DNA from: Tessaracoccus sp.
GTDB taxonomy: Bacteria > Actinomycetota > Actinomycetes > Propionibacteriales > Propionibacteriaceae
NCBI RefSeq assembly: GCF_016714275.1
Contig: NZ_JADJNP010000001.1
Span: 1-64,000 of the forward strand
Reading direction: 5' to 3'
DNA length: 64,000 bases
In this document: piece by piece, positions 1 to 7,100 of the stretch
How positions within the stretch are numbered: position 1 is the first letter of the stretch
Layout: every line of letters starts with the position of its first letter
The notes under the pieces: generated by a model
Told to the model about the DNA's origin: nothing
The model's input: the letters and a program-made list of their open reading frames with translations, nothing else
Database searches by the model: none
Program-made: the position numbers and the translations under genes

Positions 1-33
1 CCACCTGAGCCGACCAACGGTTCACCGCAAGGC

Positions 34-85
34 CCAAGAACTCGCCCCAACTGGCACGGTCGTCCCAGTTGGGGCGAGTTCTTGG
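34..85. repeat. 21-bp perfect inverted repeat with 10-nt loop
   Basis: Positions 34-54 and 65-85 are exact reverse complements (core CTCGCCCCAACTGG), separated by ten bases. It lies outside any gene, beyond the end of the cta operon. It could act as a terminator for a gene to the left, but it has no T-run and is longer than needed, so a dispersed palindromic repeat is equally possible. Confidence 0.75.
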
Positions 86-134
86 TCTGCGATCGTGGAG
101 CCAGGCGGCAGGCGGAAGTCGCGGAAGCAAGACG

Positions 135-164
135 AAGGGGCCGCCCCAAGCAGGGCGGCCCCTT
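135..164 (-). terminator. Hairpin terminator after ctaF
   Basis: A 12-bp perfect stem (AAGGGGCCGCCC with its complement) closes a 6-nt loop 17 bp past the ctaF stop codon. The arms end in A/T on both sides, so it can work in either direction. There is no long U-tract, which is usual in high-GC actinobacteria. Confidence 0.7.
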
Positions 165-180
165 TCGAATGCGCGAACGC

Positions 181-579
181 TCAGTGCCTGTAGTCGCCGC
201 GGTAGAACTCGAGGACCCAGCCGCTGCAGCTCCAGATGCCCATCGCGATCCCGATCAGCGTGATCCAGCCCTGGTGTAGGGCCGGACCGAGGAAGATCAC
301 GGAGATTGTCAGCGCGCACCAGAAGGGCCAAATGCTCTTCGGGGCGAAGAAGCCCACCGTGCCGGCGCCCTCGTAGACCTCGGCGTCGGGACGATCCTCA
401 GGGCGCGGGTCGAACGTGCGCGCGGTGATCGTCAGGTAGGTCGCGATCATTCCGCCAAGCAGACCCGTGAACCCGAGAACGAAGGTGCCCGCGATCTCGT
501 GGGACATCAGCCAGTAGACCGGCGTCACCACCAGGAAGAAGAGGAAGATGAACCAGAAAACCCACTTCTCGCCCTTCAC
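181..579 (-). CDS. ctaF: Cytochrome c oxidase subunit IV, actinobacterial type
   Basis: The 132-residue protein has four hydrophobic segments and the acidic middle loop typical of the actinobacterial CtaF family, a small integral subunit of the aa3 oxidase that sits in the cytochrome bcc-aa3 supercomplex. It carries no redox centre. Its ATG start overlaps the ctaD stop by 4 bp, so translation is coupled to the catalytic subunit. It is the last gene of the ctaC-ctaD-ctaF operon and is followed by a hairpin terminator. Length and order match other actinobacteria; the call rests on context as well as sequence. Confidence 0.93.
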   Translation of the reverse strand: MKGEKWVFWFIFLFFLVVTPVYWLMSHEIAGTFVLGFTGLLGGMIATYLTITARTFDPRPEDRPDAEVYEGAGTVGFFAPKSIWPFWCALTISVIFLGPALHQGWITLIGIAMGIWSCSGWVLEFYRGDYRH

Positions 580-2303
580 TTGGTGACACCTTTCAGGTCC
601 TCCTCGGAACGGCCGTCGAGCAGCTCGCCGAGGTCAGCGGGATGGTCGCCCTGCGCAAGCTCTGGGCGGGCGGCGTCGAGCGCCGGGCTCAGGGAGCGCA
701 CGCGCGGCAGGCTATCGAAGTTGTGTCGCGGCGGCGGGCAGGAGGTCGCCCACTCTAGAGTGCGGCCCCAGCCCCAGGGATCGTTGACCTCGACCTTGGG
801 GGTCTTCCTCGTGATCCACACGTTCCAGGCGAACGGCAGCATCGAGACGCCGAGCAGGAACGCGCCGAACGTCGACACCTGGTTCAGGAAGGTGAAGCCC
901 TCCCATGCGCCATAGTCCGCGATGCGCCGCTGCATACCCTGCGTGCCCAGCCAGTGCTGCACGAGGAACGTGGTGTGGAAGCCGATGAACAGCGTCCAGA
1001 AGTGGACCATGCCCCAGCGCTCGTTCAGCATCCTGCCGGTGAACTTCGGCCACCAGTAGTAGAAGCCGGCGAACATGGCGAACACGACGGTGCCGAACAG
1101 CACGTAGTGGAAGTGCGCCACGACGAAGTAGGTGTCGGAGACCTGGAAGTCCAGCGGCGGGCTGGCCAGGATGACGCCGGTCAGGCCGCCGAAGAGGAAC
1201 GTCACCAGGAAGCCGATGGCGAACGTCATCGACGTGTTGAGCGTCAGGGATCCGCGCCAGATGGTGCCGACCCAGTTGAAGAACTTCACGCCTGTCGGCA
1301 CCGCGATCATGAAGGTCATGAAGGCAAAGAACGGCAGGTTCACCGCGCCGGTGACGAACATGTGGTGCGCCCACACCGACACCGAGAGGGCGCCGATGGC
1401 GAGTGTCGCGAACACCAGGCCGTAGTAGCCGAAGACCGGCTTGCGGCTGAACGCGCTCAGCACCTCGGTGATGATTCCGAAGAACGGCAGCGCGATGACG
1501 TAGACCTCGGGGTGGCCGAAGAACCAGAACAGGTGCTGCCACAGGATCGGGCCGCCGGAGGCCGGGTCCAGCACGTGACTGCCGAGCACGCGGTCGGACT
1601 CGAGGACCAGCAGACCGGCGGCGAGCACCGGGAACACGATCAGGACAAGCAGCGAGGTGACGAGGATGTTCCAGCAGAAGATCGGCAGGCGGAACATGGT
1701 CATGCCCGGCGCGCGCATCGTGATGATGGTGGTGACGAAGTTCACCGAGCCGAGGATCGACGAGAGGCCGAGCAGGTAGAGGCCCATGATCCAGAGATCG
1801 TGGCCGACGCCGGGCGAGTGGATCGCGTTAGACAGCGGGGCATAGGCGAACCAGCCGAAGCTCGCGGCGCCGTTGGGGCTGAAGAAGCCGAGGCAAGCCA
1901 TGATCGAGCCGAACAGGTACAGCCAGTAGGAGAACCCGTTGAGCCGCGGGAAGGCGACGTCGGGCGCGCCCAACTGCAGCGGCACGATGGCGTTGGCGAA
2001 GCCCGCGAACATCGGGGTCGCGAACATCAGCAGCATGATCGTGCCGTGCATCGTGAAGAACTGGTTGAACGTCTCGAAGTTCAGGAACTGAATGCCGGGG
2101 CTCGCCAGCTCGGCGCGGATGCCGAGGGCCAGGACGCCGCCGATGCCGAAGAAGATGAGCGCCGTGACGAAGTACATGTTGCCGATGACCTTGTGGTCGG
2201 TCGTCGTCAGGTACTTCATGAAGGTGGTGCCCAGCGTGTGCGGGCGGGCCGAGACCTCGGCCTCGCCCAACTGGGTTCGGTTCGTGATGGATGCGCTGCT
2301 CAC
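576..2303 (-). CDS. ctaD: Cytochrome c oxidase subunit I (aa3 type)
   Basis: This 575-residue protein is the catalytic heme-copper subunit that reduces O2 to water and pumps protons. Twelve membrane segments are evident. Motifs visible in order are the low-spin heme histidine in FTMHGTIM, the CuB ligand and Tyr-His crosslink motif HPEVYVIALP, the CuB pair AHHMF, and the heme ligands in VAHFHYVLFG. The start codon overlaps the end of ctaC by 4 bp and the stop overlaps ctaF by 4 bp. The C-terminal 60 residues are a hydrophilic tail (with HNFDSLP) as in other actinobacterial CtaD proteins. Function is secure. Confidence 0.98.
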   Translation of the reverse strand: MSSASITNRTQLGEAEVSARPHTLGTTFMKYLTTTDHKVIGNMYFVTALIFFGIGGVLALGIRAELASPGIQFLNFETFNQFFTMHGTIMLLMFATPMFAGFANAIVPLQLGAPDVAFPRLNGFSYWLYLFGSIMACLGFFSPNGAASFGWFAYAPLSNAIHSPGVGHDLWIMGLYLLGLSSILGSVNFVTTIITMRAPGMTMFRLPIFCWNILVTSLLVLIVFPVLAAGLLVLESDRVLGSHVLDPASGGPILWQHLFWFFGHPEVYVIALPFFGIITEVLSAFSRKPVFGYYGLVFATLAIGALSVSVWAHHMFVTGAVNLPFFAFMTFMIAVPTGVKFFNWVGTIWRGSLTLNTSMTFAIGFLVTFLFGGLTGVILASPPLDFQVSDTYFVVAHFHYVLFGTVVFAMFAGFYYWWPKFTGRMLNERWGMVHFWTLFIGFHTTFLVQHWLGTQGMQRRIADYGAWEGFTFLNQVSTFGAFLLGVSMLPFAWNVWITRKTPKVEVNDPWGWGRTLEWATSCPPPRHNFDSLPRVRSLSPALDAARPELAQGDHPADLGELLDGRSEEDLKGVTK

Positions 2304-3151
2304 TGGTGCTCCTCAGGTGCCGCTGTCGGAAGGACAGCCTGGATCGCGTCTTCGACGGTCCGGGTGCCGGCGTTGCCGGACTGGGCGAGTTCCCGAACCT
2401 TGGCCTCGTAGTCCTCCTCGGAGACGATGTGGACCTTGAAGATCATCCGCGAGTGGAACTCTCCGCAGAGCTCGGCGCACTTGCCGTCATAGGTCCCGAG
2501 CCTGTTCGGCGTCGCATCGAAGGAGTTCGGGTGGCCGGGGATCACGTCCAACTTGAAGTAGAAGGTGGGGACCCAGAACGAATGGATGACGTCCGCGGAG
2601 TCCAGGTTGAACCGGACCCGCTTGTTGATGGGCAGGTAGAGGTCCGGGATCTTCTCGATGGTGCCGACCTCGAAGGCGTTGGTGCCGACGTCGGGGTTGT
2701 CCTCTTCCATGTAGTTGAAAGTCCAGGACCACTTCTGTCCGACGACGTTGACGACGACGTCGGGCTCGATCGACTGGTCGCGGATCGCGTCCTGGGCCTT
2801 GACCGTGTACACGAAGAGGACGCCGACGATCAGGAACGGGACGAGCGTGTACAGGAGCTCGAGCGGTAGGTGATAGGCCGTCTGCCGCGGTGCGGGCGCG
2901 TCGCCGGCCTTGCGGCGGTACCGGATCACCGCCCAGCCGATCAATCCCCACACGATGCCGCCGATGATGAACGAGGCGATCCACGCGCCCAGCCACAGGT
3001 CGCCGATGTGGTGTGCCTGCTCGGACGTCGCTTCGGGGAGTCCGATCGGCGGTCCGGCGCAGGCCGTCAGCGCGACGAGCATGGCTGGGACCGCGGCGAG
3101 GAGTGCCGCGCGAGCCGTCCGTCGTCGCGACGGGGCGGAGGTGCCACTCAC
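2300..3151 (-). CDS. ctaC: Cytochrome c oxidase subunit II, lipoprotein
   Basis: Subunit II takes electrons from cytochrome c (the diheme QcrC in actinobacteria) into the CuA centre. The CuA ligands are seen near the C-terminus in CAELCGEFHSRM. The GTG start at 3151 was chosen because a GGAAGGG ribosome site lies 8 bp before it and because it gives a clean lipoprotein signal with Arg-rich N-terminus and lipobox LTAC (Cys31); the open frame continues about 100 bp further upstream but has no support. Two membrane helices follow the lipobox. First gene of the cta operon, 283 residues. Confidence 0.95.
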   Translation of the reverse strand: MSGTSAPSRRRTARAALLAAVPAMLVALTACAGPPIGLPEATSEQAHHIGDLWLGAWIASFIIGGIVWGLIGWAVIRYRRKAGDAPAPRQTAYHLPLELLYTLVPFLIVGVLFVYTVKAQDAIRDQSIEPDVVVNVVGQKWSWTFNYMEEDNPDVGTNAFEVGTIEKIPDLYLPINKRVRFNLDSADVIHSFWVPTFYFKLDVIPGHPNSFDATPNRLGTYDGKCAELCGEFHSRMIFKVHIVSEEDYEAKVRELAQSGNAGTRTVEDAIQAVLPTAAPEEHQ

Positions 3152-3242
3152 AAACTTGCCCTTCCGTTCAACTGTTCGTGCGCGCCAAACCCGACCCTTG
3201 GAGACAGGGTGGCGCACTTGCTGCTGCCACCTTAACGCAAAA

Positions 3243-3276
3243 GCCACCCCCACGGCAGTCGTGCCGCGGGGGTGGC
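3243..3276 (-). terminator. Hairpin terminator after erpA
   Basis: A 15-bp stem with one mismatch (arms begin GCCACCCCC) and a 4-nt loop lies 20 bp past the erpA stop, between erpA and ctaC. It separates the two minus-strand transcription units. Confidence 0.75.
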
Positions 3277-3295
3277 GTATAGTGCCGGGCTTGGC

Positions 3296-3640
3296 TCAGT
3301 GGAACGAGTCGCCACAAGCGCAGGAACCCTGCGCGTTGGGGTTGTCGATCGTGAAGCCCTGCTTCTCGATCGAATCCATGAAGTCGATGCTCGCCCCGCC
3401 CAGGTAGGGGGCGCTCATCTTGTCGGTGACGACGGTGACGCCGTCGTAGTCGGTGGCCACGTCGCCGTCGAGCGAGCGGTCGTCGAAGTAAAGCTGGTAG
3501 CGCAGACCCGAGCAGCCGCCGGGCTGCACCGCGATGCGCAGGGCTAGGTCGTCACGGCCCTCCGCCTCCAGCAGCGAGCGCACCTTCTGCACGGCGACGT
3601 CGGTCAGGACCACGCCGGTCTGGATCTGGGTATCGGTCAC
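3296..3640 (-). CDS. erpA: Iron-sulfur cluster insertion protein, ErpA/HesB family
   Basis: The 114-residue A-type carrier binds an Fe-S cluster and hands it to target enzymes. The three conserved cysteines are present: Cys43 in GGCSG and Cys107/Cys109 in SCACG. Length is standard for the family. The GTG start has a GGGGAG ribosome site. It is monocistronic, with a TACAAT -10 box upstream and a hairpin terminator downstream. In this genome LipA (28 kb) is an obvious Fe-S client, which is inference. Confidence 0.93.
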   Translation of the reverse strand: MTDTQIQTGVVLTDVAVQKVRSLLEAEGRDDLALRIAVQPGGCSGLRYQLYFDDRSLDGDVATDYDGVTVVTDKMSAPYLGGASIDFMDSIEKQGFTIDNPNAQGSCACGDSFH

Positions 3641-3687
3641 GAGAGGCTCCCCGTTCTAGAAGTCTTGGGTTCGTATCTGACGAGAAG

Positions 3688-3716
3688 ATTGTACGCGGCG
3701 ACCGGCCAGTTCCCCA
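3688..3716 (-). promoter_or_regulatory. Candidate sigma-70 promoter of erpA
   Basis: Reading the minus strand, TACAAT (3693-3688) lies about 50 bp before the erpA start. The matching -35 position (3716-3711, TGGGGA) is weak. The call rests on the -10 box. Confidence 0.45.
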
Positions 3717-3727
3717 GCCCGCCCAGT

Positions 3728-4621
3728 TCACCAGCGCCAGGTGGACGCCACCCGGGCCGCGACGCGGCCGAGCTGCTCCGGCGTCGACGGCATCTCCCCT
3801 GCCGTGTCGATGGCCGGGTAGGCCGACTCGATGCCCACCAGCCGCAGCTCCCGCGACGACACGAAGTTGCGCCCTACCACCGCGATCGCCGGGCGGAGCG
3901 CCTCCCCCGCCAGCGCCACCATGTGCTTCACGACGGGCCCGCCGACGGCATGGAAGTCGAGCGACTCCGCCCCCGTCACGACGACATCGGCCTGGCCGAC
4001 GGTGCGGGCAAGGCCGAACCGGTCGGTCAGCAGCGCGAGGGGATGTGCGAGGTCCGCGCCGAGGGCCGCGAACAGGAGACCCGCGCCCCACGCGGCCCCG
4101 GCGCCTGGACCGGGCGTCACGCCCAGTTCAGCCGCCCACGCCTCCGCGGCGGCGTCGGCAGCCAGGACGCTCGAGAGGTCGAGCCCTTCCGCCCTGCCCG
4201 CCGTCGACGCGAGCCCACTCAGGCCCGTCAGTGGCCGACCGACCTCGCCTTCAGGGACGACAGCCGAGAGCCGGAGCCCGGACCAGGCGACCCTCAGCCC
4301 GTCGAACGCCGAGCGCGGATCGGGTCCGAGGCCAAGGAGCGCCGCCCGGCCGAGGTCGTCGGCGCGGTACCCGGTGAGATCCACCACGACGCCGTCCCGG
4401 GGGTTGCGCAGCACGTCGAAAAGGTCCGTGTTGTCGCGAGGAGCGGCCAGCGTTGCCCCAGGGTCGGCCACGGCGAGCGCCTCCCGGAAAGTTGCTCCTT
4501 CGGCGCCGAGCGTCACGACCGCAACAGTGGCCCCCTCCCGCGCGAAAGCCCCCGCCACCGCCTCTGAGGCGGCGCGGGGGCTGAGGCCGGCCGTCGCGTC
4601 GCAGGCGACGACCACCCTCAC
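3728..4621 (-). CDS. Glycerate-kinase-like protein
   Basis: The 297-residue product resembles the GlxK/GckA glycerate kinase fold: an N-terminal VVVACDATAGLSP segment, a Gly/Ala-rich loop with AAWGAGLLFAALGADL, and a TGAESLDFHAVGGPV segment where true kinases have a TGEGxxDxQTxxGK-like motif. The acidic and lysine residues of that last motif are altered, and the protein is shorter than the usual 370 or more residues, so catalytic activity is doubtful. Its ATG overlaps the stop of pspAA by 4 bp, making it the third gene of a coupled pspA-pspAA-kinase unit. A role in envelope stress rather than glycerate metabolism is suggested by this context only. Confidence 0.7.
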   Translation of the reverse strand: MRVVVACDATAGLSPRAASEAVAGAFAREGATVAVVTLGAEGATFREALAVADPGATLAAPRDNTDLFDVLRNPRDGVVVDLTGYRADDLGRAALLGLGPDPRSAFDGLRVAWSGLRLSAVVPEGEVGRPLTGLSGLASTAGRAEGLDLSSVLAADAAAEAWAAELGVTPGPGAGAAWGAGLLFAALGADLAHPLALLTDRFGLARTVGQADVVVTGAESLDFHAVGGPVVKHMVALAGEALRPAIAVVGRNFVSSRELRLVGIESAYPAIDTAGEMPSTPEQLGRVAARVASTWRW

Positions 4622-4950
4622 AGGCTTGAGGCCTCGTCGGACTCGCTCAGCTCGTCGTGCGCGTCCGGGATCAGCCCGTAGAACTCGCTCGTGGACTCAA
4701 GCAGCGCCCGAACCTCCTCCAGCGAGATGTCGGTGTCGGGGAGCACGAGGTCGGACTCGACGATCACGTCCTCCGGAACCTCGGTTCCGAGCCGCTGCAC
4801 GCCGTCGATCAGCTGGGTGAGCGCCTCGACCATGCCCGGCTCATCCCCCGCATCGACGGAGGCCTCGAGCGCGCGATCCAGTTCGTTCAGTTCAAGAAGG
4901 TGCTCTGGCGCCATGACCCATTGCCCCCGGCCCATGATGCGGACGATCAT
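4618..4950 (-). CDS. PspAA-type PspA-associated protein
   Basis: A 110-residue acidic soluble protein starting MIVRIMGRGQW, which is the signature start of the PspAA domain found next to PspA in actinobacteria and some other phyla. No membrane segment or enzyme motif is seen. It overlaps pspA upstream and the kinase-like gene downstream by 4 bp each, so the three are made together. The family is thought to act with PspA in the membrane stress response; its biochemical role is unknown. The assignment is by sequence resemblance recalled from the family. Confidence 0.8.
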   Translation of the reverse strand: MIVRIMGRGQWVMAPEHLLELNELDRALEASVDAGDEPGMVEALTQLIDGVQRLGTEVPEDVIVESDLVLPDTDISLEEVRALLESTSEFYGLIPDAHDELSESDEASSL

Positions 4951-5723
4951 GCTTGCGACTCCTCGCTTGCCGACGCCGCGGCATCCGGCGCGGCCTGGAG
5001 TTCGGGACGGGCTGCGGGACCACCGGCGAGTTGGGCCTTCATGGCAGCCAGCTCGTTCTCGATCGAGGAGTCGGCGGCCAGCATGTCGAGCTCGCGCGTG
5101 ATGTCGTCGCGGACGGTGCCTGTCGGGTCCTCGAGCGCCCCGGAGGCGAGCAACTCATCGACAGCGGACGCCCGCGCCTGCAGCTGGAGCGTCTTGTCCT
5201 CGGCACGCTGAATGGCGAGGCCGACGTCGCTCATCTCCTCGGAGATGCCGGTGAAGGCCTCGTTGATCCTGGTCTGCGCTTCCGCCGCGGAGTAGGTGGC
5301 CTTGATGGTCTCCTTGCGGGTACGGAAGGCGTCGACCTTTGCCTGGAGGCGGGAGCTCGCCCGAACGAGCTTCTCTTCCTCTCCCTGCAACTGCGCGTGC
5401 TGCGCCTGCAGGTCGTTCAACTGCTCCTGCAGCCCCGCCTTGCGGGTCAGCGCCTCACGGGCGAGGTCCTCGCGGTTCGACTCGAGCGCGCGCTGGGCCG
5501 CAGTCTGCAGTCGCTCCACCTCACTGCTCATCTTCGTGGCCTGCAGCTCGACGCGCTTGCGGCTCGTCGCCACATCCGCGACGCCGCGGCGCACGTTCTG
5601 GAGCAGCTCCAGCTGCTTCTGGTACGAGTAGTCAAGCGTCTCTCGCGGGTCCTCGTACTTGTCGAGCGCCTTGTTGGCCTTCGACTTGAAGACCAGAGCG
5701 ATGCGTTCAAAAATGCTGGCCAC
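4947..5723 (-). CDS. pspA: Phage shock protein A / IM30 family
   Basis: PspA proteins are ESCRT-III-like coiled-coil scaffolds that bind stressed membranes. The 258-residue product begins ASIFERIALVFKSKANK, the amphipathic membrane-binding helix, followed by about 190 residues of heptad-rich coiled coil and an acidic tail. The GTG start at 5723 was chosen over the longer ATG at 5756 because GGAAGG stands 8 bp before it and homologs begin there. First gene of the overlapping trio with pspAA and a glycerate-kinase-like gene. No PspF, PspB or PspC gene is nearby. Confidence 0.93.
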   Translation of the reverse strand: MASIFERIALVFKSKANKALDKYEDPRETLDYSYQKQLELLQNVRRGVADVATSRKRVELQATKMSSEVERLQTAAQRALESNREDLAREALTRKAGLQEQLNDLQAQHAQLQGEEEKLVRASSRLQAKVDAFRTRKETIKATYSAAEAQTRINEAFTGISEEMSDVGLAIQRAEDKTLQLQARASAVDELLASGALEDPTGTVRDDITRELDMLAADSSIENELAAMKAQLAGGPAARPELQAAPDAAASASEESQA

Positions 5724-5869
5724 TGAAGGGTCCTTCCGGCAAGATGCGTTTTCCACGACCTAGGCTAGCGCGCGGCGCCCAGGACCGGCGTCGGTGCCAG
5801 CCCTGAGGCAACCCTGAGAGCGGCTAAGATGGGCCGCCGTACCGCCCCTCCCGCAAAGGAAGCTGCATC

Positions 5870-6535
5870 GTGGGACTTTTCCGCCCGTATGAGCGCAAGG
5901 AGTCGACGACCTCCGGCGACCAGATCTCCGCGCTGACCCCGAAGGGCCAAAAGGCCGAGGAGAAGGCGCGCAAGGCCGCGGCCACGCCCGCCGCCGACGA
6001 GTCTGTGGAGGCTCCCGTCGTTCAGTCGGTGCCGCGGACCCCTCAGAAGAAGGCAGCTCCGACGCCGACGCGCAAGCAGGCGCAGGCAGCCCGCATGGAG
6101 CGGCTGCACCCGACTCTCACGCCGAAGGAGCAGCGCAAGGCCGACCGCGCGGCACGTTCGGCCGCCCGCGGCGACGCCTGGGAGCGGGTTGAACGCTCGC
6201 CCGAGCGCGCGCTTGCACGCAACTTCGTCGACACCCGCTGGACGGTGGCAGAGTTCCTGATGCCCGTGATGATCCTTGTCATGGCCGGCTCGATGATCAC
6301 GCTGTCGATGGGCTTCATGGGCCTTTCCAACGTCATCCTGCTGTCCATCTGGGTGCTCTTCGCCGCCGCCGTGATCCAAACGTTCTTCCTGTGGCGCGGG
6401 TACAAGCGCCTGCTTTTCGAGCGTCACCCGAACGCGGAGACGCGCGGCCTTCTCATGTATCTGGTCAACCGTTCGATGATGCTGCGCCGGTTCCGCCAGC
6501 CGTCGCCCGTCATCAAGCGCGGGGACACCTTCTGA
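5870..6535 (+). CDS. DUF3043 membrane protein
   Basis: A 221-residue protein of the actinobacterial DUF3043 family. The N-terminal half is charged and Lys/Ala-rich with the recognisable PTPTRKQAQAARMERL segment, and the second half has two membrane helices (about 130-150 and 155-177) followed by a basic tail. The GTG start has an AAAGGA ribosome site. The stop overlaps the next start by one base (TGATG). Function is unknown; the family is widely conserved in actinobacteria. Confidence 0.88.
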   Translation: MGLFRPYERKESTTSGDQISALTPKGQKAEEKARKAAATPAADESVEAPVVQSVPRTPQKKAAPTPTRKQAQAARMERLHPTLTPKEQRKADRAARSAARGDAWERVERSPERALARNFVDTRWTVAEFLMPVMILVMAGSMITLSMGFMGLSNVILLSIWVLFAAAVIQTFFLWRGYKRLLFERHPNAETRGLLMYLVNRSMMLRRFRQPSPVIKRGDTF

Positions 6536-6741
6536 TGAGCTGGCGCTGGGTCCCGGTCAGCGGCGCCTACACCCACGCCGCCCTGGAGACCGCCGGTCTC
6601 GCGCATGCGTTCGACGACCAGGCCTCCGCCGAGGAGTGGCTCGGCCTGTTCTTCGACGACCTCCTGCGCGAGGGCGTGGCAGAGGTCAGCCTCTACGAGG
6701 AGGACAGGCTCGTCTACGGGCCGATGTCGCTCGAGGCCTGA
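6535..6741 (+). CDS. Conserved small actinobacterial protein
   Basis: This 68-residue acidic protein (ending YGPMSLEA) resembles a family of about 70-residue actinobacterial proteins with a WxW start, a central AEEWLG segment and a C-terminal VYGPMSL motif. It is coupled to the DUF3043 gene by a TGATG junction. No function is known. The longer frame starting upstream runs inside DUF3043 and was not used. Confidence 0.7.
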   Translation: MSWRWVPVSGAYTHAALETAGLAHAFDDQASAEEWLGLFFDDLLREGVAEVSLYEEDRLVYGPMSLEA

Positions 6742-7037
6742 TCCTTAGCCGCTTCGTCCCTCGCCGCGCGGCGGATCAGGACGACACCGAAGCCGGCCAT
6801 GCCGAGCCCGGCGAGCACGCCGAACGGCGCCTGCTGCCGCACGATCGCCCTGCGCTCCTCGTACGTGCGGATCTCGTCGCCCTTCGTGCCGGTGATGCTG
6901 GTGTGCTCGCACACGCCTCCAGGCCCGATCACCACGCCGTGGCAGCTGACCGTCGGGGAGATCCAGGACGCGGCCGCCCACGCGGCGACGGCGAGGCCCG
7001 CCACGACGAAGGCCCACAGCCCCAAGCGCTTGCTCAT
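6714..7037 (-). CDS. Small two-helix membrane protein
   Basis: 107 residues with membrane helices at about 5-26 and 70-90 and an extracytoplasmic loop holding two cysteines that could form a disulfide. I do not recognise a family. The ATG at 7037 has no ribosome site but a TACCTT box ends 7 bp before it, suggesting a leaderless message. Its 3' end overlaps the converging small gene by 28 bp. The much longer open frame upstream of this ATG is antisense to pepA and was rejected. Confidence 0.6.
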   Translation of the reverse strand: MSKRLGLWAFVVAGLAVAAWAAASWISPTVSCHGVVIGPGGVCEHTSITGTKGDEIRTYEERRAIVRQQAPFGVLAGLGMAGFGVVLIRRAARDEAAKDQASSDIGP

Positions 7038-7044
7038 GCCCGCC

Positions 7045-7094
7045 AAGGTAGCGTGCGGGCCGGGCCGCCCCCAACCCTGTCCGAGCGGTAGGGT
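7045..7094. promoter_or_regulatory. Divergent leaderless promoters
   Basis: On the minus strand TACCTT (7050-7045) lies 7 bp before the ATG at 7037. On the plus strand TAGGGT (7089-7094) lies 6 bp before the pepA GTG at 7101. Both positions put the transcription start on the start codon. Confidence 0.5.
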
Positions 7095-7100
7095 GACGGC

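Noticed and set aside
954..2411. Long plus-strand frame antisense to ctaD (485 codons)
   Set aside because: Shadow of ctaD codon bias; composition is Arg/Glu/His/Gln-rich low complexity with no family match.
5723..5760. Palindrome near the pspA start as a stress operator
   Set aside because: The GAAGG/CCTTC symmetry is short and overlaps the ribosome site, so it has no support as an operator.
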